64,000 nt of DNA from Deltaproteobacteria bacterium (lineage in GTDB: Bacteria > JAGRBM01 > JAHCIT01), in NCBI GenBank assembly GCA_026129095.1, contig JAHCIT010000008.1, forward strand, positions 1 through 64,000, read 5' to 3'. The notes under the pieces were generated by a model. It made no database searches. It worked only from the letters and a program-made list of their open reading frames with translations, and was not told the DNA's origin. A program made the position numbers and the translations under genes. Each line of letters opens with the position of its first letter. The first letter of the stretch is position 1. Positions 1-8,148 of this stretch are shown in pieces.

Positions 1-30
1 GAGCCGTGGTGAGCCGTGGTGAGCCGTGGT
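1..30. repeat. Three tandem copies of a 10-bp unit at the left edge
   Basis: The decamer gagccgtggt occurs three times head to tail from the first base. The array may continue to the left of the window. It lies downstream of the FmdB gene, outside any coding region I can support. Nothing in the sequence shows a function. Confidence 0.9.
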
Positions 31-45
31 GGCCTCACCCCCTGC

Positions 46-81
46 CCCCTCTCCAGGAACTGGAGAGGGGATGCCCTCTCC
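46..81. repeat. Alternating palindromic repeat, CCCTCTCC/GGAGAGGG type
   Basis: A perfect 10-bp inverted repeat, cccctctcca and tggagagggg, is separated by ggaac. The right arm can also pair with a third arm, ccctctcc, at 74-81, so two mutually exclusive hairpins are possible. A related palindrome sits in another intergenic gap at 4948-4976, which suggests a dispersed REP-like family. The element lies just beyond the 3' end of the FmdB gene and might also end its transcript. Confidence 0.7.
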
Positions 82-141
82 GGTGTGCCGGAGCGGGCCG
101 CGCCGCCCCTGGCGGCACCGGGTGAGGCCAGCCCGGACGGA

Positions 142-573
142 TCAGGCCGCCCGGCCCTTCTTCCGGCCGGACTTCGCCGGTTTCCCCTTCGACGCCCCGG
201 CCGGTTTCGCGCCCGGGACGGAGATGGATGACCGGGAAGGCGTTGCCTCCGTCTTTCCGGTCTTCGATTCGGCCTTCGTGTCTGCCTTGGTATCGGCCTT
301 GCCGTCCGCCTTCGATTCGGCCTTTGTGTCTGTTTTTGACCCGGACTCGTCCTTGCTGCCGTCGGAACCTTCGGCCTTGGCCTCGCCGCCGGACTTCTTG
401 TAGTCGGTCACGTACCAGCCGGACCCCTTCAGGTGAAAGGCCGCAGCCGATACCTTGCGGCTGGCCGACCGCTTGCCGCACTCGGGGCACGTGGTCTGGG
501 GCCTTGCCGACACTTTTTCGATCGCGTCCCACTCATGGCCGCACTTGGCGCAAACATATTCATAGATCGGCAT
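142..573 (-). CDS. FmdB family zinc-ribbon protein
   Basis: 143 aa. The first half is a typical FmdB putative regulatory domain. It starts MPIYEYVC and carries two cysteine pairs, CAKC near residues 8-11 and CPEC near 29-32, which should bind one zinc ion. The second half, from about residue 65, is a low-complexity tail of Lys, Asp, Ala, Glu and Ser in short repeats such as ADTKADTKAESK, ending in a basic stretch. The tail is probably disordered. Members were first linked to regulation of formamidase and amidase operons, but the role of most is unknown. The ATG has a GGAG about 11 bases upstream. It is transcribed away from argJ. The family call is firm; the function is open. Confidence 0.85.
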   Translation of the reverse strand: MPIYEYVCAKCGHEWDAIEKVSARPQTTCPECGKRSASRKVSAAAFHLKGSGWYVTDYKKSGGEAKAEGSDGSKDESGSKTDTKAESKADGKADTKADTKAESKTGKTEATPSRSSISVPGAKPAGASKGKPAKSGRKKGRAA

Positions 574-757
574 GGGAAACGGGCTCCTGCCCGGCTCCTT
601 GAAGGAAACCGCCGGGCGGCGTTCATGTAATGACGGGTGCCCGACCGGTCAAGACGGAACCTGGGGGACTCCCGCCGCTCCGGGGAATCGGCTACAACCG
701 CGCTTCCGGCGGACTGAACGGGACGCCGTTTCCACTGCTTAAGGAGCGATTCCGCAT

Positions 758-1948
758 ATGCCATCCACGGTCAAGGGTTTCCGGTTCGCGCAGGTCGAGG
801 CCAGCCTCCGGTACAAGGGGAGGCCCGACCTCGCCCTCATCGTGGCCGATCGTCCGGCGGCGACGGCGGCCGTGTTCACGCAGAACGCGGTCACGGCGGC
901 GCCGGTCCTCCTCTGCCGGGAGCATCTGAAAAAAGCCCCGAAAAGCCGGGCCGTCATCATCAACGCCGGACGGGCGAACGCCTGCACGGGAAAACCGGGC
1001 CTCGCCGACGCCCGGCAGACGGCCCGCGCCCTCGCCCGGACGATCGCCTGCCGCCCCGAGGAGGTGCTCACCGCCTCCACCGGGATCATCGGCCAGCGGA
1101 TCGGCGTGGAAAAGCTCGTCGAGAATGTACCGCCCCTCGTCCATGCACTCCAGCCTGGTTCCATCGAGCCGCTGGCGAAGGCGATCATGACCACCGACAC
1201 GCGGCCCAAGTTCGCCGAAGCGGGGTTCCAGTCCGGCAGGACGGCCGTCACCGTGCAGGGAATCGCCAAGGGAGCGGGAATGATCGCGCCAAACATGGCG
1301 ACCCTACTTGCCTTCGCCGTGACCGATGCGGTCGTGCCCCAGACCGCGCTCAGGCAGGCATTCGGCATCGCCACGCGGGATTCGTTCAACGCCATCACCA
1401 TTGACGGCGACACCTCGACCAACGACACGGCGATACTCATGGCCTCCGGCGCGGCCGGGGCGGAAAACCTCGCGCCCGGCTCGGCGGGTTTCAGGAAGTT
1501 TGCCGGTGCGCTGGCCGAGGTGATGACGGCACTCGCCCGGATGGTCGTCTCCGACGGCGAGGGGGCGACCCGGCTGATCCGCGTCGCCGTGACCGGGGCG
1601 AGAAGCGAGCCCGAAGCCCGGCGGGCGGCCTTCACCATCGCCAACTCGCCACTGTGCAAGACGGCCTTCGCCGGGGGCGACCCCAATTGGGGGCGGCTCA
1701 TCGCCGCGGCGGGCCGCGCCGGGGTGAAGCTGAACGGCGAGAAGTTCAGCGTCACCATCGGCGGCGTGCCGGTGGTGAAGCGGGGCGTGCTGCCCAGCAT
1801 CGAGACCGACAGGGCGGCGGCCGCCGTCATGAAGGGGAGCGAGTTCGACGTGGTGGTGGATCTGGCCAGCGGCAGGGCGAAGGCTTCGGTCTACACCTGC
1901 GATTTCACCGAGGGTTATATCCGCATTAATGCGGATTACCGGTCGTGA
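758..1948 (+). CDS. argJ: ArgJ, bifunctional glutamate N-acetyltransferase/N-acetylornithine transferase
   Basis: 396 aa, the normal family length. It moves acetyl groups between N-acetylornithine and glutamate in the cyclic arginine pathway. The enzyme is made as a proprotein that cuts itself before a threonine. The expected motif KGAGMIAPNMATLLAF is present and places the new N-terminal nucleophile at Thr182, between an alpha chain of 181 residues and a beta chain of 215. Late motifs such as GGDPNWGR also match. The start is supported by AAGGAG at 741-746. The bufferin genes follow 73 bases after its stop on the same strand, so read-through into them is possible. No other arginine gene is present. 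Whether the first step (NAGS activity) is also carried out cannot be read from the sequence. Confidence 0.96.
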   Translation: MPSTVKGFRFAQVEASLRYKGRPDLALIVADRPAATAAVFTQNAVTAAPVLLCREHLKKAPKSRAVIINAGRANACTGKPGLADARQTARALARTIACRPEEVLTASTGIIGQRIGVEKLVENVPPLVHALQPGSIEPLAKAIMTTDTRPKFAEAGFQSGRTAVTVQGIAKGAGMIAPNMATLLAFAVTDAVVPQTALRQAFGIATRDSFNAITIDGDTSTNDTAILMASGAAGAENLAPGSAGFRKFAGALAEVMTALARMVVSDGEGATRLIRVAVTGARSEPEARRAAFTIANSPLCKTAFAGGDPNWGRLIAAAGRAGVKLNGEKFSVTIGGVPVVKRGVLPSIETDRAAAAVMKGSEFDVVVDLASGRAKASVYTCDFTEGYIRINADYRS

Positions 1949-2021
1949 CTTCCCGCTGGCCATCCGGCCCGGCCCGTGCAACCCTCAGCCGGATAGTTTT
2001 TTCCCGAAAGGAACTGCGATC

Positions 2022-2330
2022 ATGGACAGGAAAAAAATGATACTGGGCGCGGCGCTGGCCGGCATGATGACCGGGGCGATGGGCTCCGCCGCGAAGGCGA
2101 TGGGCGGCGCCGACCGCTGCTACGGGGTCAACAAGTGCAAGGGCGTGGGCGCTTGCGGCGGCAAGGACCACACCTGCCACGGCAAGAACGCCTGCAAGGG
2201 CCAGGGCTGGCTCATCATTGACAAGGAGACGTGCCTCAAGATCGAGGGCGGATCGCTCACCCCGCCGTGGGAAAAGGACGGCGGCAAGGACGACAAGAAA
2301 GAATCCAAGAAGGATTCCAAGAAGAAGTAG
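2022..2330 (+). CDS. bufA: BufA2-like bufferin precursor (cysteine-rich periplasmic RiPP)
   Basis: 102 aa, starting at the ATG behind an AAAGGAA ribosome site at 2006-2012. Residues 1-26 form a signal peptide: MDRKK, a hydrophobic stretch, then a likely cut after AKA. The mature part has six cysteines at 33, 39, 45, 52, 58 and 71. The unit C-x-G-x-N-x-C-K-G occurs twice, as CYGVNKCKG (33-41) and CHGKNACKG (52-60). The second is followed by QGW, as in BufA2-type bufferins. In studied bufferins, BufB and BufC convert cysteines to heterocycles and the product sequesters copper. Both partners follow here. The last 18 residues are almost all Lys, Asp, Ser and Glu, which I do not recall as a common feature. 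Copper binding is inferred from the family. Confidence 0.88.
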   Translation: MDRKKMILGAALAGMMTGAMGSAAKAMGGADRCYGVNKCKGVGACGGKDHTCHGKNACKGQGWLIIDKETCLKIEGGSLTPPWEKDGGKDDKKESKKDSKKK

Positions 2331-2365
2331 CTGGCGGCGTGCATCCAGCCGGGGCCACGCCACCC

Positions 2366-3229
2366 ATGAACAACGCCTTCGGCATCGGCCTCCGGTCCGA
2401 GCACTACCAGGACGTGCTGGACGGCCGCGCTGACGGCCTCGGCCGTATCGGCTGGTTCGAGGTCATCAGCGAGAACTACATGGACACGCAGGGGCGGCCG
2501 CTCGCGGTCCTGGAACAGGTCCGCCGGGACCGGCCGGTGGCACTGCACGGCGTGGGGCTCTCCATCGGCAGCACCGATCCGCTTTCTCCAGCCTACCTCG
2601 GCCGGCTCTCCGCCCTCATCGGGCGGATCGGCCCGGTGATCGTGAGTGACCACCTCTGCTGGACCGGCGTGGGCGGCAGGATCACCCACGACCTCCTGCC
2701 GCTCCCGCACACGGAAGAAGCCATCACCCATGTCGCCCGGCGGCTCATCGAGGTCCAGGAACGGCTGGGACGCCAGATCCTGATGGAAAACATCTCGTCC
2801 TATATCTGGTACGAACAGTCGGAGATGCCGGAGTGGGAGTTCCTCGGCGAGATCGTCCGGCGGTCGGGCTGCGGCATCCTGCTCGACGTGAACAACATCC
2901 ACGTCAACTCGGTCAACCACGGGTTCGATCCGCTGGAGTTCGTGAGGAACATCCCCGGCGAAGCCGTCGGGCAGATTCACCTCGCCGGCCACACGGACAT
3001 GGGCACCTACCTGTTCGACACGCACAGCGCCCCGGTCTGCGATGCGGTCTGGGAACTGTACGGCCAGACGGTCGCTCACCTGGGGCGCGAGATCCCCACG
3101 CTGATCGAACGGGACGCGGAGATCCCGCCGCTGGCGGTACTCATCGCCGAAAGCGAGCGGGCCCGGACGGTTTCGGACCGGGCGCTGGCATCCCTGAATC
3201 CGGCGGCTGGCGAGGCAACACGGCGATGA
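2366..3229 (+). CDS. bufB: BufB, DUF692 (MbnB-like) multinuclear iron RiPP-modifying enzyme
   Basis: 287 aa, close to the usual DUF692 length. The family is a TIM barrel related to methanobactin MbnB. It uses a non-haem iron cluster to oxidise cysteines of a precursor peptide. Likely metal and active-site residues are conserved: SENY at 35-38, His61, SDH at 94-96, MEN at 140-142, DVNN at 174-177, HLAGHTD at 205-211 and Glu248. I started at ATG 2366, which gives the typical N-terminus (FGIGLRSEHY). A longer open frame upstream would overlap bufA. Its stop overlaps the start of bufC in ATGA, so the two are translationally coupled. The substrate is presumably the BufA peptide 35 bases upstream. 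Confidence 0.93.
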   Translation: MNNAFGIGLRSEHYQDVLDGRADGLGRIGWFEVISENYMDTQGRPLAVLEQVRRDRPVALHGVGLSIGSTDPLSPAYLGRLSALIGRIGPVIVSDHLCWTGVGGRITHDLLPLPHTEEAITHVARRLIEVQERLGRQILMENISSYIWYEQSEMPEWEFLGEIVRRSGCGILLDVNNIHVNSVNHGFDPLEFVRNIPGEAVGQIHLAGHTDMGTYLFDTHSAPVCDAVWELYGQTVAHLGREIPTLIERDAEIPPLAVLIAESERARTVSDRALASLNPAAGEATRR

Positions 3230-4065
3230 AACCGCAGCCGACACTCCGCCAGCTCCAGGAGTTTCTGTACTGGATCATCACCGAGCCCAGGGACGCGGCC
3301 GGGATCGTCCAGAACGATCCGGCCGCCTGCCGCGAAAGGCTGGGTGGCGCAGACTGGACGGAAATCTTCGCTCCGAGGCCCGGACGGACCCCGGCCCGGC
3401 GGCTCGACGTTTATGCCGACGGCTACCCGGCCCGGATGTTCGATGCCCTCGCCGAAAACTATCCCTCCGTCCGGCGCGTCTGCGGCGACCAGTCCTTCCT
3501 GAGTCTCGCCGGACGCTACGCGAGGGCGCATCCTTCCACCCACTACAACCTCGGAGAAGCGGGCCGTCACCTGCCGGACTATCTCAAGGGTGACGCACTC
3601 ACGGCGGACCTGCCTTTCCTGCCGGACCTCGCGGAACTGGACGCCGCCTGCATGCAGGTGTTCCATGCCTCCGCCCTGCCCCCGCTCGATCCCGGCCGGC
3701 TCCAGTCCGCCAGCCCGGACCGGCTGGGCGGCTCACGCCTTGTTTTCCAGAACGCGACGCGGCTTATGGAGTCCCGCTGGCCCGTCGCCACGATCCGCGA
3801 AATGAGGGACGTTCCGGACGAAGAGTTCCGCGTGCGTGTGGAGGACAACCCCGAACGGTGCGTCGTGTTCCGGTCGGGGTTTTCCGGCCTCGTCCGCAGG
3901 CTGGAGGCGGCCGAGTTCGCGGCCCTGTCGGCCCTCATGACAGGAAGCACCGTCTGGGGGGCGATCGAGGCGGCCGCCACGCATGAAAAGGAACCGCCCG
4001 TGGGCGCGTGGTTCGGCGAATGGGTGTCGTCGGGGCTGGTGGTGGACCTTACGCCGCCTGGCTGA
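3226..4065 (+). CDS. bufC: BufC, DUF2063 partner of the DUF692 enzyme
   Basis: 279 aa. The N-terminal half carries the DUF2063 signature, including RLDVYADGYPARM and the following ENYPSVRR-like helix region. The C-terminal half is a less conserved domain, comparable to MbnC-type proteins. In known systems this protein forms a complex with the DUF692 enzyme, binds the precursor leader and is needed for catalysis. The gene begins inside the last codons of bufB (ATGA overlap at 3226-3229). Its 3' end overlaps the convergent metallophosphoesterase by 17 bases. No bufD/DoxX membrane gene or transporter follows, so the operon seems to be the minimal A-B-C form. Confidence 0.9.
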   Translation: MKPQPTLRQLQEFLYWIITEPRDAAGIVQNDPAACRERLGGADWTEIFAPRPGRTPARRLDVYADGYPARMFDALAENYPSVRRVCGDQSFLSLAGRYARAHPSTHYNLGEAGRHLPDYLKGDALTADLPFLPDLAELDAACMQVFHASALPPLDPGRLQSASPDRLGGSRLVFQNATRLMESRWPVATIREMRDVPDEEFRVRVEDNPERCVVFRSGFSGLVRRLEAAEFAALSALMTGSTVWGAIEAAATHEKEPPVGAWFGEWVSSGLVVDLTPPG

Positions 4066-4870
4066 GCGGGGCGACCAGCCGGATCAGCGTGATCTCGGAG
4101 GCACAGTCCCGGCGCCAGGGAACCGCCGTGTAGCCAAGCCCCCGGTTCACGTACAGTCTCGCATGGTGCGGCGCCATTTCGCGCCGCCGGGCGAACCGGC
4201 CCCGGTCGTAGGGGCCGAGCACGCTGGCGATATGCACCCGCCGCCCGCTGGGAAGTTCGAACGAGAGCTGCCCGCCGTGGGTGTGGCCGGAAAGCTGGAG
4301 GTCGAAGCCGAGCTTCGCCGCCAGCGGAAACGCATCCGGCCGGTGCGACAGCAGGACGTGATAGCGCGCAGGGTCCATGCCCCTCGCCGCCCACTCCTGG
4401 AGCTTGGGGTAGTCCGACGGCGCCGAGAGCGGCGTCATGGGGTCGTCAATCCCCCAGACGGTGAGCCCCGGCAGGGCGTCCGATTCCCACCGCTCGCCGC
4501 GCAGCAGCACCGCGTGGGTGTTCTCGCGATACACCTTCGTCAGCCGGTTCGGGCCGAAATAGAAGTCGTGGTTACCCAGGATCGCCAGCACCGCCACGCG
4601 GGGGTTCAGCAGGCCGAACGGCTCGATGTAGTCGGGCTCGTACCGGCGGGGCCAGTCCATCGCGTCGCCGGTGATGACGACGAGATCGGGCCTGAGGGCG
4701 TTGATCCGGCCGATGTGCGCCGCCCACTGGTCTGCCCGGTGGTAGCGGCCGATGTGCAGATCGGAAACCTGCACGATCTTCGTCCCGTGCAGGTGCGCCA
4801 GATGGCCGGGCACCTCCTCGTAGATCTCCTCGATATGGGCGGGATCGGTGTGTCGCTGCCAGATGCTCAT
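4049..4870 (-). CDS. Calcineurin-like metallophosphoesterase (YaeI/YkuE type)
   Basis: 273 aa. All metal-binding blocks of the superfamily are present in order: DLH at 37-39, GDAMD at 68-72, GNHD at 99-102, SHRPD near 175-179 and GHTHGG at 195-200. These should hold two metal ions in the active site. The arrangement resembles the YaeI/YkuE and UDP-2,3-diacylglucosamine-hydrolase-like subgroup. There is no clear signal peptide or membrane anchor. The substrate cannot be told from the sequence; lipid or nucleotide phosphoesters are typical. It converges on bufC with a 17-base overlap and appears monocistronic. Confidence 0.9.
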   Translation of the reverse strand: MSIWQRHTDPAHIEEIYEEVPGHLAHLHGTKIVQVSDLHIGRYHRADQWAAHIGRINALRPDLVVITGDAMDWPRRYEPDYIEPFGLLNPRVAVLAILGNHDFYFGPNRLTKVYRENTHAVLLRGERWESDALPGLTVWGIDDPMTPLSAPSDYPKLQEWAARGMDPARYHVLLSHRPDAFPLAAKLGFDLQLSGHTHGGQLSFELPSGRRVHIASVLGPYDRGRFARRREMAPHHARLYVNRGLGYTAVPWRRDCASEITLIRLVAPLSQAA

Positions 4871-4947
4871 CCAGCCTCACAGTCTAGGAGATCGCGGACG
4901 GACAGAAAAACGCCCTGTCCCAGGGATGCCCAGCGGCAGAAAAGCCC

Positions 4948-4976
4948 GTCCCCCTCTCCTTGCACGGAGAAGGGGA
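4948..4976. repeat. Palindromic intergenic repeat
   Basis: Arms gtccccctctcc and ggagaaggggac enclose ttgcac, with one mismatch in 12 pairs. The core CCCTCTCC/GGAGA matches the palindrome at 46-81. It lies between the start of the metallophosphoesterase gene and the end of the Hsp20 gene, both on the minus strand, so it could act as a transcript end for hsp20. It could equally be one copy of a dispersed REP-like family. Confidence 0.6.
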
Positions 4977-5015
4977 CCGGGAGATTCGGGCGCTGCTTTC
5001 CGCCGGATGCGGTAT

Positions 5016-5441
5016 TCACGCGGGCCTGACGCTGATCCGCTTCGGCTTGTCGGCGTCGCGCTTCGGGAGCCTGAGCTCCAGCACGCCGTCCCTGACCTTC
5101 GCCGCCACCTTGTCGTTGTCGATCTGGTAGGGGAGCGTCACGGTGCGGCTGAACTTGCCGACGGTGCGCTCGCGGCGGACGTAGTTCTCCTTTTTCTCCT
5201 CGCTCTCGGCCTTGCGCTCGCCGGCGACATAGACCGTGTCGCCCTCGACCGAGATCTCGATGTCGGACGGCGCGACGCCCGGCACGTCCAGCTTCAGGAC
5301 GTAGCCGTCGTCAGTCTCCACGGCGTCAATGGCCGGCACGGCCGTCGAAACCGCGGCCGACGGGAAATCGCTGAAAAGCCGGTCGAAGTCGGCCCACGGA
5401 CTGCGGAATGCTGCGGGAACAAGTGGTGAACGGACAAGCAT
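5016..5441 (-). CDS. Hsp20/alpha-crystallin small heat-shock protein
   Basis: 141 aa. The alpha-crystallin domain spans about residues 40-135. Conserved features include the KLDVPGV block, the VAGERK segment and the late GVLELRLPK motif. Such proteins form oligomers that hold unfolding proteins for refolding by DnaK/ClpB. The chosen ATG at 5441 has AAGGAG seven bases upstream; a longer open frame exists but lacks this. A perfect TTGACA (-35) occurs on the minus strand at 5561-5566, but no good -10 follows at normal spacing and no clear sigma-32 site or CIRCE element is visible. It stands alone between unrelated genes. Confidence 0.95.
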   Translation of the reverse strand: MLVRSPLVPAAFRSPWADFDRLFSDFPSAAVSTAVPAIDAVETDDGYVLKLDVPGVAPSDIEISVEGDTVYVAGERKAESEEKKENYVRRERTVGKFSRTVTLPYQIDNDKVAAKVRDGVLELRLPKRDADKPKRISVRPA

Positions 5442-5693
5442 GATGTTTCTCCTTCTTGATGCCTGTAGTGCGCCCGGCCCTCCGCTGCATTTCCTGCCGA
5501 TGGACCTGGGGCAGCCGCAACCGTGCGGCTCGGCCACTGATCTGTGTCCGCCGGAACAGTTGTCAAGGGAGTTTTTGCGTGAATGTTTTTTCAGGGAAAA
5601 CCGCACCCTGAAACCCAGAAACCGGAAACAGCGGGATTGACCGCGAAACGGACGTGGTTAGTTTGGGGTTTCTGCCCTACTCTCCCCGTCCGT

Positions 5694-6323
5694 ATGCGGA
5701 TCATCGCCGGCGAGCTGAAGTCCCGCGCCGTGAAGGCCCCCGAGGGTGCGGGCACGCGCCCCACGTCCGACCGGGTGCGGGAGTCGATCTTCAACATTCT
5801 GGCGAGCCTGCTCTCCCGGCAGGATATGCCGTTCGGCAGTTTCGCTCTGGCGCTGGACCTTTTTGCCGGTTCGGGCGCGCTCGCCTTCGAGGCGCTTTCC
5901 CGTGGCGTGCCGAGGGCCGTGCTGGTGGAGGCGGACCGGGAGGCGCAGGAGACGATCCGTACCAATGCCCGCTCGCTCGGCGTGACAGGCCGCGTGGACC
6001 TGGAACGGTACCGGACCGCCCATTACCTGAAGCGGCTTCAGGAAGCGGGCCAGGCAAAACAGCCGGAACCGGGAGCCGCGCCGTGGCTCATCTTCGCCGA
6101 TCCGCCCTATGCCGAGACCGATTACGACGCCCTCCTTGCCTTGCTCGACTCACCGGTTAGCATTCCGCCCGGTTCCATCGCCGTCATCGAGCATTCGGCC
6201 CGCAACGGGCCGGACCCGGACAGGCGGTGGACCCGGCTCGAACCGGTTTCGGAGCATGCCTGGGGCGACACGCGAGTCCGGGTGTACCGGTACCGGGCTG
6301 ACGGGGAAGGGAAGCATCCTTGA
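5694..6323 (+). CDS. rsmD: RsmD, 16S rRNA (guanine-966-N2)-methyltransferase
   Basis: 209 aa from ATG 5694, which gives the classical N-terminus MRIIAGELKSR; the frame is open further upstream without a match. The SAM-binding motif DLFAGSG is at 55-61 and the catalytic DPPY of N6/N2-type methyltransferases at 136-139. RsmD methylates G966 in 16S rRNA during 30S assembly. The stop overlaps the TTG start of coaD by four bases. The rsmD-coaD pair is common in bacteria and supports both calls. Confidence 0.95.
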   Translation: MRIIAGELKSRAVKAPEGAGTRPTSDRVRESIFNILASLLSRQDMPFGSFALALDLFAGSGALAFEALSRGVPRAVLVEADREAQETIRTNARSLGVTGRVDLERYRTAHYLKRLQEAGQAKQPEPGAAPWLIFADPPYAETDYDALLALLDSPVSIPPGSIAVIEHSARNGPDPDRRWTRLEPVSEHAWGDTRVRVYRYRADGEGKHP

Positions 6324-6802
6324 AGACAGCGGTCTACGCCGGCACCTTTGATCCGCCCACCAACGGCCACCTGAACGTGATCGAACGGGCGGCGGGCGTC
6401 GCCGAGAAGCTCATCATCACGATCGCCAACAACACCTCCAAGAAGGCGGTCTTCGCGCCCGCCGAACGGGTCGATCTGCTCCGCGGGCTGGTGAAGCACC
6501 TGCCCAACGTGGAGGTGGACCTCTTCGAGGGCCTTCTCGTGGACTACATGCACAAGCAGGGCGCGACGGTCATCATCCGGGGCGTGCGGTCGTTCTCCGA
6601 CTTCGAGTACGAATTCCAGATGGCCCTCAGCAACAAGCAGATGCGGCCGGAGATCGAAACCCTGTTCATGGTGACCGAGAGCCGCTATTCGCACCTGTCC
6701 AGCACGCTCATCAAGGAGATCATCATGCTGGGCGGCGACACCCACGGCATGATTCCCGCCGGTGTCGAGAAGCTGCTCCGCGACAAGCTCCGGAAATCCT
6801 GA
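6320..6802 (+). CDS. coaD: CoaD, phosphopantetheine adenylyltransferase
   Basis: 160 aa, the usual length. It transfers AMP from ATP to 4'-phosphopantetheine in the fourth step of coenzyme A synthesis. The nucleotidyltransferase HxGH-type motif appears as TNGHLNV (residues 14-20) after AGTFDP, and the second ATP-binding motif as SSTLIKE near residues 127-133. RGVRSFSDFEYE is also diagnostic. The start codon is TTG, overlapping the rsmD stop, with GGGAAGG about seven bases upstream. Cytosolic and hexameric in known cases. Confidence 0.96.
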   Translation: MKTAVYAGTFDPPTNGHLNVIERAAGVAEKLIITIANNTSKKAVFAPAERVDLLRGLVKHLPNVEVDLFEGLLVDYMHKQGATVIIRGVRSFSDFEYEFQMALSNKQMRPEIETLFMVTESRYSHLSSTLIKEIIMLGGDTHGMIPAGVEKLLRDKLRKS

Positions 6803-6921
6803 CGCCCGCCCCCGCGCCCGCTGCTTCCGTTCTTGCCGCCGCTGGCGGCACCGGCTAGGGGACTGCTTCCCCGGCGGCAGACGGCTCCAGGATACCGGCC
6901 GCGGCGGAAGAAAGCCCCTCC

Positions 6922-8127
6922 ATGAAGCTCAAGCTCGCCTCCCGCAACGCCCGCATCCAGCCCTCGGCCACGCTGGCCATCACGGCCAAGGCGAACGAGC
7001 TGAAGGCCAAGGGGATCGACGTGGTGGGGTTTGGCGCTGGCGAGCCCGATTTCGACACGCCCGACCACATCAAGCAGGCAGCCAAGACCGCGCTCGACAA
7101 GGGGCAGACCAAATACACCCCGGTCGGCGGCACGAAGGAACTGAAGGAAACCGTCTGCGCCAAGTTCAGGCGGGACTACGGCCTCGACTACACGCCGGCC
7201 GAAATCCTGATCTCGGTGGGCGGCAAGCACTCGCTGTTCAACATCTTCATGGCACTGGTGGAGGAAGGCGACGAGGTCATCATCCCCGCCCCGTACTGGG
7301 TGAGTTACCCGGAGATGGTCGCCTTCTGCGGCGGAACGCCGGTCTGCGTGCCCACGAAGGAGTCGAACGGCTTCTGCATGACCCCGGCGGAACTGGAAGC
7401 GGCCATCACGCCAAGGACGAAGATCTTCATCCTCAACTCGCCATCGAACCCGACTGGCGGCATGTACAGCGAGGAGCATATCCGCGCCCTGGCAGCGGTG
7501 CTCGAAAAGCACCCGGACATCTGGATCGTGTCGGACGACATCTACGAGAAGCTCACCTATGACGGGATGAGGTTCTTTTCCATCGCGACGATCTCGCCCG
7601 CATGGAAGGCCCGCACCATCGTCTGCAACGGCATGAGCAAGGCCTATTCCATGACCGGGTGGCGGATCGGCTTCACCGCCGCGCCAAAAGACCTGACCTC
7701 CGCCATGGACACGATCCAGGGTCAGTCCACCTCGAACCCCACGTCGATCGCACAGGCGGCCTCGGTCGCCGGCCTCAGCGGCGACCATTCGTTCCTCACC
7801 GCCTGGGTGGCGGAGTTCGACAGGCGCCGCCGCTATATCGTCGAGCGGCTGAACCGGATTCCCGGCATCTCGTGCTTCACGCCGAAGGGGGCCTTCTACG
7901 CCTTCCCGAACATCTCCGGGCTGCTTGGCAAGAAGACCCCGTCGGGCAAGACGCTCACCGATTCGATGGGCGTGGCCGCCTGGCTGATCGAGGAGCACAA
8001 CGTCGCCGTCGTGCCCGGCGCGCCATTCGGCGCCGAGGGGTTCATGCGGCTTTCCTACGCCACGTCAATGGAGCAGATCACCAAGGGGCTCGACCGGATC
8101 GAGACGGCCGCCAAATCCCTGAAGTAG
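6922..8127 (+). CDS. Class I/II PLP-dependent aminotransferase, probably aspartate aminotransferase
   Basis: 401 aa. The fold-type I signature is complete: a Gly-rich FGAGEPDF at the start, NSPSNPTGG near residues 172-180, SDDIYEKL near 204-211, and SKAYSMTGWRIG with the PLP-binding lysine at 240. The sequence is closest in type to the Thermus/Bacillus AspB subgroup, which moves an amino group between aspartate and oxaloacetate and sometimes accepts prephenate. Substrate choice is inferred. It converges on ftsZ; a hairpin lies between them. About 120 bases separate it from coaD. Confidence 0.92.
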   Translation: MKLKLASRNARIQPSATLAITAKANELKAKGIDVVGFGAGEPDFDTPDHIKQAAKTALDKGQTKYTPVGGTKELKETVCAKFRRDYGLDYTPAEILISVGGKHSLFNIFMALVEEGDEVIIPAPYWVSYPEMVAFCGGTPVCVPTKESNGFCMTPAELEAAITPRTKIFILNSPSNPTGGMYSEEHIRALAAVLEKHPDIWIVSDDIYEKLTYDGMRFFSIATISPAWKARTIVCNGMSKAYSMTGWRIGFTAAPKDLTSAMDTIQGQSTSNPTSIAQAASVAGLSGDHSFLTAWVAEFDRRRRYIVERLNRIPGISCFTPKGAFYAFPNISGLLGKKTPSGKTLTDSMGVAAWLIEEHNVAVVPGAPFGAEGFMRLSYATSMEQITKGLDRIETAAKSLK

Positions 8128-8148
8128 GCCGGAAGCCCGGCCTGCCCC

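Noticed and set aside
1-30. Start of a CRISPR array
   Set aside because: The three 10-bp units are direct tandem copies without spacers.
2366-4065. Methanobactin biosynthesis (MbnBC)
   Set aside because: The precursor is a Sec-exported 102-residue protein with BufA2 motifs, not a short MbnA leader-core peptide, and no mbnT/mbnP/mbnH genes are present.
5538-5566. Sigma-32 or sigma-70 promoter of hsp20
   Set aside because: Only the -35 TTGACA is convincing; no -10 better than three of six matches appears at normal spacing, so I did not list it as a feature.
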